DNA of 64,000 bases from Sodiomyces alkalinus F11 (Eukaryota > Ascomycota > Sordariomycetes > Glomerellales > Plectosphaerellaceae), in contig NW_021167079.1 of the NCBI RefSeq assembly GCF_003711515.1, positions 609,471 to 673,470 on the forward strand, given 5' to 3'. This document shows, one piece after another, positions 20,540-31,700 of the stretch. The notes beneath the pieces are model-generated. The model worked only from the letters and a program-made list of their open reading frames with translations. It did not search any database and was not told where the DNA came from. Every line of letters begins with the position of its first letter. Positions within the stretch are counted from its first letter, which is position 1. The position numbers and the translations under genes are program-made.

Positions 20540-22876
20540 TCATCGTGAGCCCGAGCCGCCATCATCAAGCTCCTCGTATTCCCGAGCCTCCTCCACCAAC
20601 GGCTCTTCGTGACCCGGCTCGTTCCATCGTCCAGGACCCTGTTCGGCAACGGCTTCCGCCGCAGCCGTGGCGCTCTTGCCGAAAATGCGCTGCTGCTCCC
20701 TCTCGCGCTTGAGGGCCTCCCTACGCCGGACGTCGCGCAGCATCTCGTGCTTGTCGGTGCGGAACGAGACGGAGGTGTCGAGGTACTGCTCAATCTTGGC
20801 CTGCACGAGGTCCTTCACGTGGAAGGCCAGCTTCTGGCTGACGAACACGTTGGCGAACCGGTAGCTCATCCACAGGTAGAGCGTGATGGCGTGGTGCAGC
20901 GACTCGACGTGGCGGAGGTAGTCGCGTCCGTTCCCGCCGTAGTCGTCCAGGGTCTTGTCCAGCATCTCGAGGTCGACCTCTTTCAGGTCGCACAAGGCGC
21001 CTCCCTTCCGGGTCGCAAGGCAGCGGGCCATGGCCTGGACGAGGGCGGGCATGCCCGGTTCCCGCAGTTGGACGGGCGCGTTCATCATGGCGAGGCGCTC
21101 GTGGATGGTAAGCGGGTAGCTTTGGATGGCATCGGCCATGGCAAGGGCGTCGGGGGAGACTTCCACGAGAAACATGGGCGAAACTCTCGCCAGCTCGCGG
21201 ATCCGCAGCAACATGAAGGAGAGCGGGACATCGGGGGGCAGGTACTCGGAAAAGCGTTCTAAGATGAACGCCGGTGGGCTGATGTAGGCTGCCTCCAACG
21301 GTTCGATGCCCGACTCGAAAGCCTCCCGGACGGCTTCTAAATCCAATTGGTCGAGGGTAGTGACGTAGCCCATCTTGCCGTCCGCCGGATCCTTGCCGAC
21401 GTCGAGGGCGGAGCCGTCTCCCTGCGCCGCCTCCCGGGCCGTCTTGAACCGACCCGCTCTCCCTCCGATCTGCTTCGTTTCAGACGTGGTCAGGCGACGG
21501 ACGTTGGTCCCGTCGAACTTGGTGACCGTTTCGAAAACGACGCGTTTGATCTCCAGATTCAAGCCCATGCCGACGGCGTCGCTCGCAACCAAAAAGTCGT
21601 AGTCGTTATCGGGGTCGTTGAAAAGAGCGGCCTGTTGCGCTCTCGTCTCGGGCGGCAAAGAACCGTAGACAATGGCGCAGCGGCGACCCGTTTCCTCCTC
21701 GATGGCTTTCTTCAGACCGTGGAGGTTGACACGGCTGAAAGCAATGACGGCGTCGCCCTTGCGCAGGTTTTTCAGGTCGTTGTTTAGACTCTCGTTCATG
21801 GTCTCCAGGGGACTGAGCCGCTTGTAGCGATGCACGATACACTTGTCCCCAATGGCGGCGCAAACGGATTGAATCAGATTGACGGCGCGCTCCTCGCCGC
21901 AGAGGTGGACCTCTTTGGCCATGACACCGAGCAGGGCTTGGGTCCAGGCCCAGCCGCGATCGGGATCTCCGATCATCTGGATTTCGTCAAGGACGGCCAC
22001 TTCGACGACCCGGTTCAAGGGCGTCATCTCCACGGTACAGCTGATGAAGTAGTTATCGGCGTCCTGGGGGATGCGTTGCTCCTCTCCCGTCACCATGGCA
22101 CAGGGCTTCCCCTTGGCTTGAAAGCGGGCGTAGATCTCCTGGGCCAGCAGACGCAGCGGCCCTCCGTAGATGCCCGAGTTGGCGGATTCGAGCGCTTTCA
22201 AGGCGTGATAGGTCTTGCCGGAGTTGGTCGGCCCGACGTGGAGGTGGATGGTCCGCTGCATGGCCCTGGTCGCAGGGAACCACTCCATCGGATAGCGGAA
22301 ATCGGCAAGCTGCTTCTGGCTTTTGCCAACTGCGCCCGTGAGGCGGGCGCGAATCATGAAGCTCTGGAAGGAATATCGAATCTCGGAGGCCAAGCCCTTG
22401 ACGTCGCCGCGGATAAAGGCATTTCGAAGGGCCCAAAACAGGGGGTTGGTGTTCCGGTTATCGTTGCCTCGTTCCGCCATGGCCATGGCCTGGGCTATTG
22501 TCTTGCGGAACAGGACGACTTCGTTCGCCAGGGCATGGCCGCTTCGTATCCCGAAGCCCTTCAGTCCTTGTCTAATATCGGAGGAGCTCATCTCGTCAAC
22601 AACCTTGTTGAACTGCGTGTTGACCATGGATTTGAAGACTTCGTATTTCTTCTTTCGCGCATTTCTGGGGCCCGAGTTGGCCAGGGGTTGTCCGGCCTGG
22701 TCAGTGGCATTCCGTTAGCACCCGCACAGATACAGATAGACAGACCCAGTGACTCTCAAGGCGCGAGGGAAACACACACTAAACAGCACGGGGGAGCTTG
22801 TCGCGAAGCCATTTCGAAACGAAGGCCTTGTACAGGCTGCCGGGCGACAGACAACAGCTCGCAGGAGTAGCTTCAT
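20540..22876 (-). CDS. suv3: Mitochondrial ATP-dependent RNA helicase SUV3
   Basis: Two exons, 22876-22778 and 22696-20540, give about 751 residues. Exon 1 encodes exactly 33 residues rich in Arg and hydroxylated residues (MKLLLRAVVCRPAACTRPSF then RNGFATSSP), a typical mitochondrial presequence. The intron has branch GCTAAC and acceptor ACCAG. The core has Walker A GPTNSGKT (about residue 188-195), the DEIQM Walker B variant of this family, a HRYKRLSPLE block, ASDAVGMGLNL and QIGGRAGRF (motif VI), then the SUV3 C-terminal domain. SUV3 works with an RNase in the mitochondrial degradosome to unwind RNA for decay and intron turnover. The C-terminal 60 residues are charged and low complexity. 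Without the first exon the protein would start at 22627 and lack its targeting signal. Confidence 0.95.
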
Positions 22877-23432
22877 GGTGGCTCAATCCAAGCTGGCAAC
22901 CTCATGGCTGGGGGGGGTCTCCAAGCCCGTGGATTGAGAAAGAAACGAAGGATCCTGAAAAATATATCGCTAAGCAGCTGCAGCAAGTCTGTGTAAATTT
23001 TTTATTTTTTTTGTTGAGCAGGATGATTGAAGGGGGAGAGCTTTTAGCACGGAAGCGTTCAAGACGGGTTTGACGCGCCAAGCCGTTGACGAAAGGAACC
23101 TGGAAATTTTGGCGGTGATAAGATAAGGGATTTTTCGGAGTACGAAGCTTATCGACAAGCTTATCGGCTATGTCGTCACCGAACAGGCAGGGGGAGGCCA
23201 TAGGACTAAAACCCCACCGCGGGGCAAGCTGCTTCAGGTACACCGTACCATACACTACACTCACTCATAGCAGCTTCCGGGACGGCTTGAGGTCCACAAT
23301 CCAGTTTCCTGCACCACCGCTGCAATATTGCGAGGAAAAGCTCTTGGATCTCAGGGCTACTTTTCAGAATCATCTCGATTTCCGACTTACAACTCACAAC
23401 CTGTTCACACATACAAAAGTCACTACGACATC
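22877..23432. promoter_or_regulatory. Divergent promoter between suv3 and the ubiquitin hydrolase gene
   Basis: About 560 bp separate two divergently transcribed genes. No specific site was recognised. Confidence 0.45.
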
Positions 23433-24316
23433 ATGTCGACAGTTCCCAACCCAGACCCGGCTCCCGGGACCTCTCAGGCTTTCATTCCCCTGGAAGCCAA
23501 CCCAGAGCTTATGACCACCCTCCTCCACAAGCTAGGTCTCTCTTCAGCGTTGCAAATCCACGATGTCTACTCTTTGACCGACCCGGACTTGCTCGCCTTT
23601 ATCCCTCGACCCGCTCTCGCCCTACTCCTCGTCTTCCCCGTGTCGGCGACGTATGAAAGCCATCGTCTCGCCGAAGACGCCCTGGCAGAAGAGTACCAGG
23701 GCCGGGGCGACGCAGAGCCCGTTGTCTGGTTTCGGCAGACGATCCGCAATGCCTGCGGCCTGATGGGGCTCCTGCATGCGGTTGCGAACGGCCCAGCACG
23801 CGAATATATTCGTGAGTCGTCCCTCTGCGTCCACTGGCTCTCCCCACCCCCACTACTACTCGTAGTACTCCTTATCCTCCTCATGTCTTCAAAGCTGAAT
23901 GCCCGCCGGTCTGGCACAACGACAACATCTTAACCTTCCTTACAGAGAAGCCGTCTGCCCTCGACACGCTCATCTCCGAAGCCCTGCCTCTTGGCCCAGC
24001 CGAGCGCGCGAAGCTCCTCGAACGCAGCGAGTCCCTCGCATCGGCGCACCGCGAGGCGGCGTCGCAAGGCGACACGTCGGCACCGCGGGCCACGGACGAC
24101 GTGGACTTGCACTACGTCTGCTTCGTCAAGGGCACGGACGGGACGTTGTGGGAGCTGGACGGCGGACGCAAGGGACCCCTGCGCCGCGGGACACTCGAGG
24201 AGGGTGAAGACGTTCTCAGTCAGAATGCCTTGGCCGTGGGCCCCTTGAGGTTCTTGGAGAGGGAAGGGGCCGACTTGCGGTTCAGCGCCGTGGCACTCGC
24301 GGGCGCTATGGATTGA
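23433..24316 (+). CDS. Ubiquitin C-terminal hydrolase (UCH-L3/Yuh1 family)
   Basis: Two exons, 23433-23811 and 23946-24316, give about 249 residues. The intron has donor GTGAGT and acceptor CTTACAG. The peptidase C12 residues are visible: oxyanion Gln in RQTIRNACG (about 102), nucleophile Cys 108 (NACGLMGLLHA), general base His 182 (DLHYVCFVK) and Asp 198 (WELDGGRKGP). The Cys-His spacing of 74 equals that of UCH-L3. The enzyme removes small adducts from ubiquitin or Nedd8 C-termini and acts on short peptide extensions. The N-terminal 17 residues are non-conserved. It is divergent from suv3 and lies 629 bp before MOB3. Confidence 0.93.
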
Positions 24317-24945
24317 GCAAGTTGTGTCGAAGGGTGAGTGTGCATCGACCGGGCATATGTCGTACGAGCATCATCGTAGCGATTGGTGGCGTGGATAGAG
24401 TATATTTATTATACACGTGTCAGTTGGACTGACTACCTTGTCAAGTCACTTTGGGTGACTTGGGAGTGAGAAACCGAGTTATTGGACTGATGAGTTCTGT
24501 CAAGGTATTCACGAAAGAACAGAAACAGGAATGGACGAAGGACGGGAAGTGCTCAGGTTTTATGAATCCCGTGGGTAGTATCAAGTCATGGGGAGTCCGT
24601 TTCTTGCAGTCAAGCATCTGCTGCCGGATATCTTTTCTATTGAGTCTGTTATCTTGGCAGACCTTAAGCTCACCTGCCCTCACCGAGACCAAGGTACGGG
24701 GCATGTTGGAGACAACCGACGCTTTCCTGACCAACCGTCGCTGTGCACCTAGCGGCATGTTTTGCAACCCCGCCAGCCATTGTTTTAGATCGTAGCTCCT
24801 TCCTTGTTGTTTGCACACATCCCAGAGCTTGCTCTTCATTATTATCTGATCCCTTCTATTTTTTTATTTTTTATTTTTCATTTCTATTTTTTACCCCGCT
24901 CTTCGTCCTTTCACGACCGACCATTCTGCCTGCTTTGCGGAAACT
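24317..24945. other. Intergenic and likely MOB3 leader, no other gene seen
   Basis: T-rich DNA with no recognisable protein. The 24850-24930 part is pyrimidine-rich, as often seen upstream of fungal transcription starts. A minus-strand open frame at about 24441-24839 has no family likeness. Confidence 0.45.
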
Positions 24946-26037
24946 ATGGCGAGTCCGAACCCCGAGCCCTTGCCCATGTGGCTCAACCCGTCATACTCGA
25001 GACAGATTGTCAAAGGAAACCTAATGACATTGAGTGCGCGACCCAAGGTCGTGGAACAAGGGGAGTGGATCGCACATCAAGGTAGGTTCCATGTTCGGCC
25101 ACATCCTGTCCCCAGAGCCGGACCTTGATCGACTCTACAATGTCCTTTTTTCTTTTTTTTTCTCTTTCTTTTCTTTCGTCTCTCTTCTTATTTTTTCTTC
25201 TTTTTCTGACTGAGGTTTAGTTGTTGAAAACTACCGGAATTTATGGAACTTTGTTCGAGTGATTCACGAGAAAGAGGAGGATGGCACGAGCATCTGCAAC
25301 GCTATATCCTGCCCTAAGATGTCCGCTGGCCCGTATGTCCCACTTCCCTAATGCCTATGATCAATCCATGGCGTCCTTGGGGGGCCTGACTGATAGACGG
25401 GGCGCTTAGCAACCACTCTTACACCTGGCTCAACAGTCGCTACCAGCCAGTCGAGCTCCCGGCCTGCGAGTACATGGCTCTCATGCAGCGCTGGATCGGC
25501 AGCAAAGCAAACGACGAGAGACTCTTCCCCACCGATCCCGCCGGGGTTTCCTGCGCGCCGTGTCCTCCGAGTCCTCCCGTCGCGTCCGGCACCGCCAATC
25601 AATCGGCCTCCCACCCGCAAGCCGATCTTGCTGCGGCTGACAATGGCGGCCGTCACAATTTGGTGGAAGACCTGGACTTGGACCGGGAGCAGGACGCGGG
25701 AGACTGGGTCGGCAGGCGCAGCGGGTTCCCCGAGGAATTCGCCAACGTCAGCCGCACCATCTTCCTGCAGATGCTCCGCGTGTATGCGCACCTCTACCAC
25801 AACCACTTTGTCGAGCCGTTTTACCATCTCAACTTGGAGAAGCAGCTCAACAGCTGCTTTTCGCACTTTCTCTTGACGGCTGCGTCGCTCGACATGCTGG
25901 GGAAGGAGGACCTGGAGCCCGTCCAAGGCCTGCTGGACCTTTGGGCCGCTAGCGGCATATTTCCCCAGGGGAGCAAGGCGTACCAGCTGGCGAATATTGC
26001 AAATGGGAACAGGATTTTGCAGCTGGCAGCCTTTTGA
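24946..26037 (+). CDS. mob3: MOB3/phocein, STRIPAK component
   Basis: Three exons, 24946-25081, 25221-25332 and 25410-26037, give about 291 residues. Joining exon 1 to 2 gives GEWIAHQVVENYRNLWNFV. Exon 2 holds the zinc-binding pair region ICNAISCPKMSAGP, and exon 3 opens NHSYTWLNSR. The Mob/phocein fold continues with RTIFLQMLRVYAHLYHNHF (zinc His pair), YHLNLEKQLNSCFSHF and a C-terminal SKAYQLANI. A Gly/Asp-rich loop at about residues 155-190 is longer than in animal phocein. The MOB3/phocein family sits in the striatin phosphatase-kinase complex, which in Neurospora and Sordaria controls cell fusion and fruiting-body development. That role here is by family. Intron 2 uses donor GTATGT and acceptor CTTAG. 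Confidence 0.9.
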
Positions 26038-26186
26038 ACCTTTTTTTTTCTTTCCCCCCTTTTCTTCTCAACCTTTTTCTGTGACGGGTCGAGATACTTT
26101 CGTAGTATGTGGAAACGAGAAACTGAAGAACAAAAAGAGAAAAAAAGAAAAAAAAAAGATACACAAAAAGAAAGAAAAGGTCGTAA

Positions 26187-26278
26187 TTCCGAACCAGGGA
26201 GTCGAACCCTGGGCTTGTCGGATCTACCCCATTTAGTGGGTTGAGAGCGACAGATGTTAACCGTTACACCAGTTCGGA
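26187..26278 (-). tRNA. tRNA-Glu(CTC) with a 20-nt intron
   Basis: The minus strand folds as a tRNA. The acceptor stem is TCCGAAC/GTTCGGA. The D region resembles other tRNA-Glu (GGTGTAACGGTTAACAT). The anticodon stem is TGTCG/CGACA, and the T arm is CAGGG-TTCGACT-CCCTG. The anticodon loop reads CT-CTC-A, so the anticodon is CTC. An intron of about 20 nt (26222-26241) follows position 37, the standard place. Confidence 0.92.
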
Positions 26279-28275
26279 CCGAGCGATGCCCGGAAGCGTC
26301 TCCGGCTTGCTTCTTGGACTTCACGATGGGGAGGGATTCCGCCTCAACTGCGGGCGCTGATGTGGAGCTACATCACTAATTAGTTAGTTGGTGTGTGGAT
26401 TTGCGACGCTGGTGTCTTTATAATTACCGTCTAGTCGAAATTAACGGTCGCTAGGGTCAACGGTGAGGCAGATGAGTGTTAACTAAGCAGCACCATCTGT
26501 CTTGTGCTGTAGCACCTTGTCTCTCTCAGTACGGATATAAGATTCTAAGACAACGAGGCTTTTCAACGCAGGGCTATCTAATGTCCTCGTGTGCTCAAGA
26601 CTGGATGTCCCATGTTGATGGATTGTGTAGAACATGAGCAGCCTAGGGCCGTCCACGCGGTTGATTGCTGTAAACCGGTGCGTCCGAAACCTGGCTGCCA
26701 TGTGAGGTGCCGAGCGAGCGGTTTCACGTCTATCCCCACTGCACAACTACCCGTCATGCTGTGCCACGGCGCGATTCCGCTCGTATATGCGTCTATTATG
26801 TGTCTACATGGGCTGGAACCGTCCTGCCTTTGTCAAAGGCATCGTACGGAGGATAGATATGATGTTGATGATCTGCATCTCTAGACGTCTTGGCGACCAG
26901 CAGGAGAAGTACACTTACGTGTAGATGAACAAGAGGAAAAAAAGGTTCCGATCCAATAGAGTTGGTTGGATTGAGTGGCTCTCGATCATGCATTCGTATT
27001 CGGTGCATCGCCAACTCTGTCGCACGGACTTCTGCGTACAGAGAAGTAGTTACCACGGCGGTGGTGTGTTTCGCAGGAGACATGAGCTGGAGAATGTATG
27101 AATGTCCACTCCGTATCGGAATTTACTTGTACAATGTACTGTGCCCAGAGTCCATTTGCCGGCCGGGGTCTACACGTGTAGGCAGCCTGGTCCTGCAGCA
27201 AGTCGGTACGTACCGACAGATATTATTCAGTCCAGTCATTCCTCAACCTTCTATTCGTACAACTTGTCTCTCGAACCAACAACAACAACAACGACAACGA
27301 CAAACGGGCTGCCGTTCGCCTGGATGAACGAACAATTCCACTCGATGGACAGAGAGATCTAAATTGCCCCCATGTCCCGTGCTTCGGCTGGTCGCCTAGT
27401 TGAGCCAACAGCTTTAGCCTCTGACAAGTCGAAGTCCGTGCCCCCTTTTCCTGTTCTTCGACCTCATTCGGCCATCTCCCTCTTTTGCCTCTTTTCTCGC
27501 TCTGGACTCTCGCTTCGGACCCCTTGATCACGTTCATCATGTTCATCAGTGGAGACGCAACCAACGCAACCCCTTCCGTCCTGCAAGCGGAGCTGAGCCA
27601 AGCCCTACGAATGCACATAGCCTCCAGTCCGTCGGTACACTAACCCAGATCCAGGGCCGGGCTGGGAATGGGCATCGTATCCCGTTTTATCCGTATGTAC
27701 TCCATGGGGGCGTTCGGTAATCTGCTACCAGCTACCACACGGCCCTCCCCCTCCCCCTCCCCCTCCTCCTCCTCCTCCTCTTCCTCCTCCTCCATGACAC
27801 TACTGCTACTAGTGCGTCCTACCGTATCTCGTGTACCTGCAGAAGCCCATACTTTCAGTTTCTTTGCCTTTGCCATTGCCGGAAGGCGTTGCTCGCTGTC
27901 GGCTTCTCGCTGATCGAGTTGCCCCGAGACGCACCCACCTACGTTGCAACGACTGGACCCCACATAAGCGCCTGTCTTCCCTCTTCCTCCCTTTGTCTTT
28001 GTCTACTTGCACTGGTAAAGACAATCTATGACCCAGCTTCTTGTTCATTTTCTTCCTTCTCTCGTCTGTTCATCTACCTGTCTGCGTCTCACTCCCTTTG
28101 AGCTTTCAAGTCTCGTGTCCGTTCCGCTTCTTCCCCACCGGCTGTGTCTTGTATGATATCTGCGTTGTAAGGTTTCATCAGGAGTCAGGACAACTCCCTG
28201 CCAAGAAATTTCTACTTACTACTCCAGTTGCAGGGGCCGCCGCATGGCTGGGTGCCGTCCCCGTCCCAGATCATC
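26279..28275 (+). promoter_or_regulatory. Long intergenic region with leader of the downstream gene
   Basis: About 2 kb without a recognisable protein gene. It contains a CTC/CCCCT-type microsatellite at about 27741-27795. A possible 5'-leader intron lies at 28167-28233 (donor GTAAGG, TACTTACTA branch, acceptor TTGCAG), just before the unknown protein. Short open frames here look like chance. Confidence 0.4.
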
Positions 28276-31200
28276 ATGGGGCTCTTGAGCTTTCTTTCCC
28301 CTCGCAGGACGCCCGATGAATCACTGGGGGGTTCCCTTACCAACACCGAGTCCCGACCCTACAATACGACGGCGCCCTCGCTGGCCCCCGTCAAAGGTAA
28401 GAAACAAAACCATATCGCCACACCTCGTCAGGAGCTTCACTACGCCATCGATGCCCGGCTTCCCTTTCTTACCTATAAATCTCTTCATCTAGGGACGTAC
28501 CCCGTGGCTGGCAATGGCCTTGGCACTCTGAAGAAGTCTCATCTCAAGTCTAGCCAGAGGAGTCTCGCCCTCGACGACGCCTCCGAGAACTCAGCTCCCG
28601 CACCCTTCGTTCCCCTGTTCCGTGAGCTCAGCGTCGAACGCCCTCAAACCGCTCCTCATGAAGCCGGCCCCAGCCCTGGAGACACGCGAAGGGAACTCCG
28701 CCGTGCAAGGAGTAGGAGGGAATCTTTCCTGTCACAACCGGTGCCCGCCCGGAAGGCAAGCCCCGAAACGGGCTCCATTGCGTCGACCACGTATTCGACC
28801 ACATATTCTATCCCCGAATCCGTCCGCCAGATCCCTTCGATGCCTCACTTGCGCCTCCATTCGTCCGCTGTTTCTGTCGCCAATACCTCTAAAGCGTCAA
28901 CGCCTAGTGTGAGCTCGGGACATGGCTTTGTGGATCTTCTCGATGCCCAGTCCGAGCTCAGACCCCTCAACTTCCATTGCAGAGTCAGGGCCGCCGGTGC
29001 GAGGGACTACAGCGAGGATGTCGCTGACCGCAATCTTGGAGAGAATGGAGTCGACCTCACCTCACCTCAGGTGCAAGCCTTTTATGCTGAAATGTACACA
29101 ACCGCCGCCCAACGGCCTTCCACCGCGTCGCCGTTGTCCCACTCGCAAAAGCCAGCTGCAGGTACCTTAGGAGCCAGCAAACACCTCTTCCATCCAGTCA
29201 CTCGGAGCGGCCACCCCATGTCCGTACTGAACCCCTTGACGCAGAACCCCGTGACAGCTGCAGATCAGGAGTTCCTTGCCAGTTGCGGCGAGCGGATACG
29301 TCGCCGTTTGTCTGAGACGGGGCCAGCCGGGCTCGGACGGAGACAGTCGCTGGGCCCATGCAGCCCATACTCATACTCATACGCCACCAGCTCATCTCGC
29401 CTACCGGGGAAGCAGACCGCGAGGCCGGAGACCATGCACAGGCCGAATCAAGTTGCATCCGCCATGTCCGAGGCGAAGGGATCGCCACGCACGACCACCA
29501 GTTACGGATCGTTATCTACGGACGCCCGTGCCGACAGTGACACGTATGCTCATGCCGACGCCGACGCCTACGTCTACGTCTACGCCGACGCTGACTTGGA
29601 CATACGCAATCACCCCGCTCCGACTTTTAGCCCCCAGCTGCCGCCACCGTTGCCATCTTTTGCACGGGACTCGGTCTTACTTGCCAGGACGAACTACTCG
29701 CTTCCCCTGAGTCTGAGGACATCAGAAGGCTCCCTTAACGAGGAGCTATGCGTGAAATCTTCGGCGCACAAGACCTCCTCGGCCGTTTCCGATCAACACC
29801 TACACCCCGACGGAATGCCGACGATATCCTCCGCAAACAGACCATCATCGCGGAGATTGTCTCGTCCGAGGAGTCTACGCCTCGACATGCCCGGCGGCCC
29901 TCCCTTAGCCGCATCCGCAATCCGCCATCATCTTGACACGGGGCGAGTATTCCCACTGGCGTCTGCATCTTGTTCGTATTAACCGCTTGCTTTTTTCGCC
30001 CTTTTCTTCTTCTTTTCTTTTCTTTCTTTCTTTCTTTTTTTTCTCCCTCTCTCTTCCTCTTTCACATACGTTTCGCTGCTGATCAAGACCCCATGCTGAT
30101 CCACCTAGCGACAACAGACACAATGCGCCATGGCCATTTGCAGAGCTATGGCTGGGAAGAACCATTTGAGAAGACTAAGAGTCTGGCAGGCTCCATCTAT
30201 GGCCGCAGCGCACTGGACGAAACCTACGAAGAAATGGAGATCCCTATTCGCTCCAGCAGCCGGCATCAGTGGTCGGTATCACCGTCCAACACGCCGACCG
30301 TGTCGAGCATCAGCTCTCCCTTCCTACGGCCCCAGTCCCACCACACGCCCGACACATCGATCGATATGATGCCCGTCCTGTCGGAAAAGACGAGCTACAG
30401 TCGCCAGTCACGAAGTAGCAGCGCCAGCAGGACGGAAGACGACAGGAGCTCGTACCGCACGGCTCTCGAGCCCACCGCACACGAGGTGAACGCCCTCTCC
30501 AGAAAGCCATTCTCTCGCTTGAATGTCGCCGACGTCGATGCCGCCGAGGATGCCCCTATGTTTGGCAATTCGATCACCTTCCACATCGACGGCTACCTCG
30601 ACTCGGAGAGCGATGTGAACTCCGATTCTGTCACGGGAGGAGGCAGGGCGCGGGGCGAATGCGAAGGGCCCCTGTTGTTCCGCGACACATGGTACGGGAT
30701 GGGGGGTCTTCAGCTTCCGGGACTCTTCGATGCCATCCCTACCGTTCCGACCAAGAGCCGGAGCCGTGATGATCAGGGACCCCGGCACTCGCAGCAGATG
30801 CGGTCTTCTTCCACTCCTCCCCCCGTGCCGCGACGCGCTCGCAGCGCTGCAATGGCCGGGACGTTCAGGGGAGTCGATCGTGGCCTGTCGTGGACGGGGA
30901 CGGGGACGAGCACTTGCCATGATTATTCCGAAGACGAAGAGATCGAGCGCAAGGGCCACACGTACAGCTCATACGAGCGCGACGAAGACGCGACGTTTTC
31001 CGACAGTGGCAGTTCGGTTTATGAACCTTCAGTGCCTGTAGATGTACCGCTTGCGAGGAAGGGCAGCGTTCGGCGGCTTTCGGCGATCGGGGGCGTCTAC
31101 GACGCTGCCTCCGTCGCGAGCCAGGAGCATGGCTGGGAGAGGGTCGATGTGCGGACGGCTGTACGGCTCAGGAAGGAAGCCAAGGCGAAACTGAGGGCCG

Positions 31201-31292
31201 ATGGCGTCTTGACACCGAGATCGGGTCATAGGGGTATTAGACGCGAGCTCTCGAGAGGTCGGACCTTGGATAGGAATATCCACCCTGGGTAA
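28276..31292 (+). CDS. Unknown Ser/Pro-rich disordered protein
   Basis: I do not recognise a family. Two open segments, 28276-29982 and about 30090-31292, probably belong to one gene. An intron of 29947-30143 (donor GTATTC, acceptor TTTGCAG) would join them in phase, giving about 939 residues. That junction is uncertain, and the long pyrimidine tract at 29990-30060 is consistent with an intron. It could also be the leader of a second gene starting at 30090 or 30123. The protein is low complexity, rich in Ser, Arg, Pro and Thr. It has an acidic Asp/Ala/Tyr repeat at 29540-29590, Arg-Arg-x-Ser clusters resembling basophilic kinase sites, and a C-terminal block (ARKGSVRRLSAIGGVYDAAS). No domain, signal peptide or membrane span was seen. 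It may be a signalling or cytoskeletal scaffold, but this is speculative. Confidence 0.5.
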
Positions 31293-31700
31293 AGCAGGCA
31301 TTGGAGTGGCATTTAACGAGTCTACGTGGTGGTGCTTTCTTTGGCAAGGTAATCTTTCAAGGTGGTAAAGGCGGGACTGGAGTATATCTGGATGGTCTGC
31401 TATTTTTTGGGGGATTGGGATTCAATGACCAAGGATACGATACGGGAGGAAACTTGGGGGGAGTTACCATGCCGGGACTGACGCAAAAGAAGCGTCTGGG
31501 TTTGTTGGACTCTTTTAACATCCGACTGGTTGGAATTGGGCATTCCCCTCCTGAGATGGAATAGCCCCTGTAACAAGGACGGCGTTCGAAGTGATAGGAA
31601 TACTTGAAAAGGGATTCTATACAAGCAGCGGCTCAGGGTGGCTAGCAAGGGACCAGCGACGAGCGCTGTCCAACCGTACTCTGCATCGCATTCCTCTCGC
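31293..31700. other. Convergent intergenic, 3' UTRs
   Basis: About 400 bp between two convergent stop codons. No gene or RNA recognised. Confidence 0.5.

Noticed and set aside
24441..24839. 132-residue minus-strand open frame before MOB3
   Set aside because: No recognisable domain; it overlaps the probable MOB3 leader.
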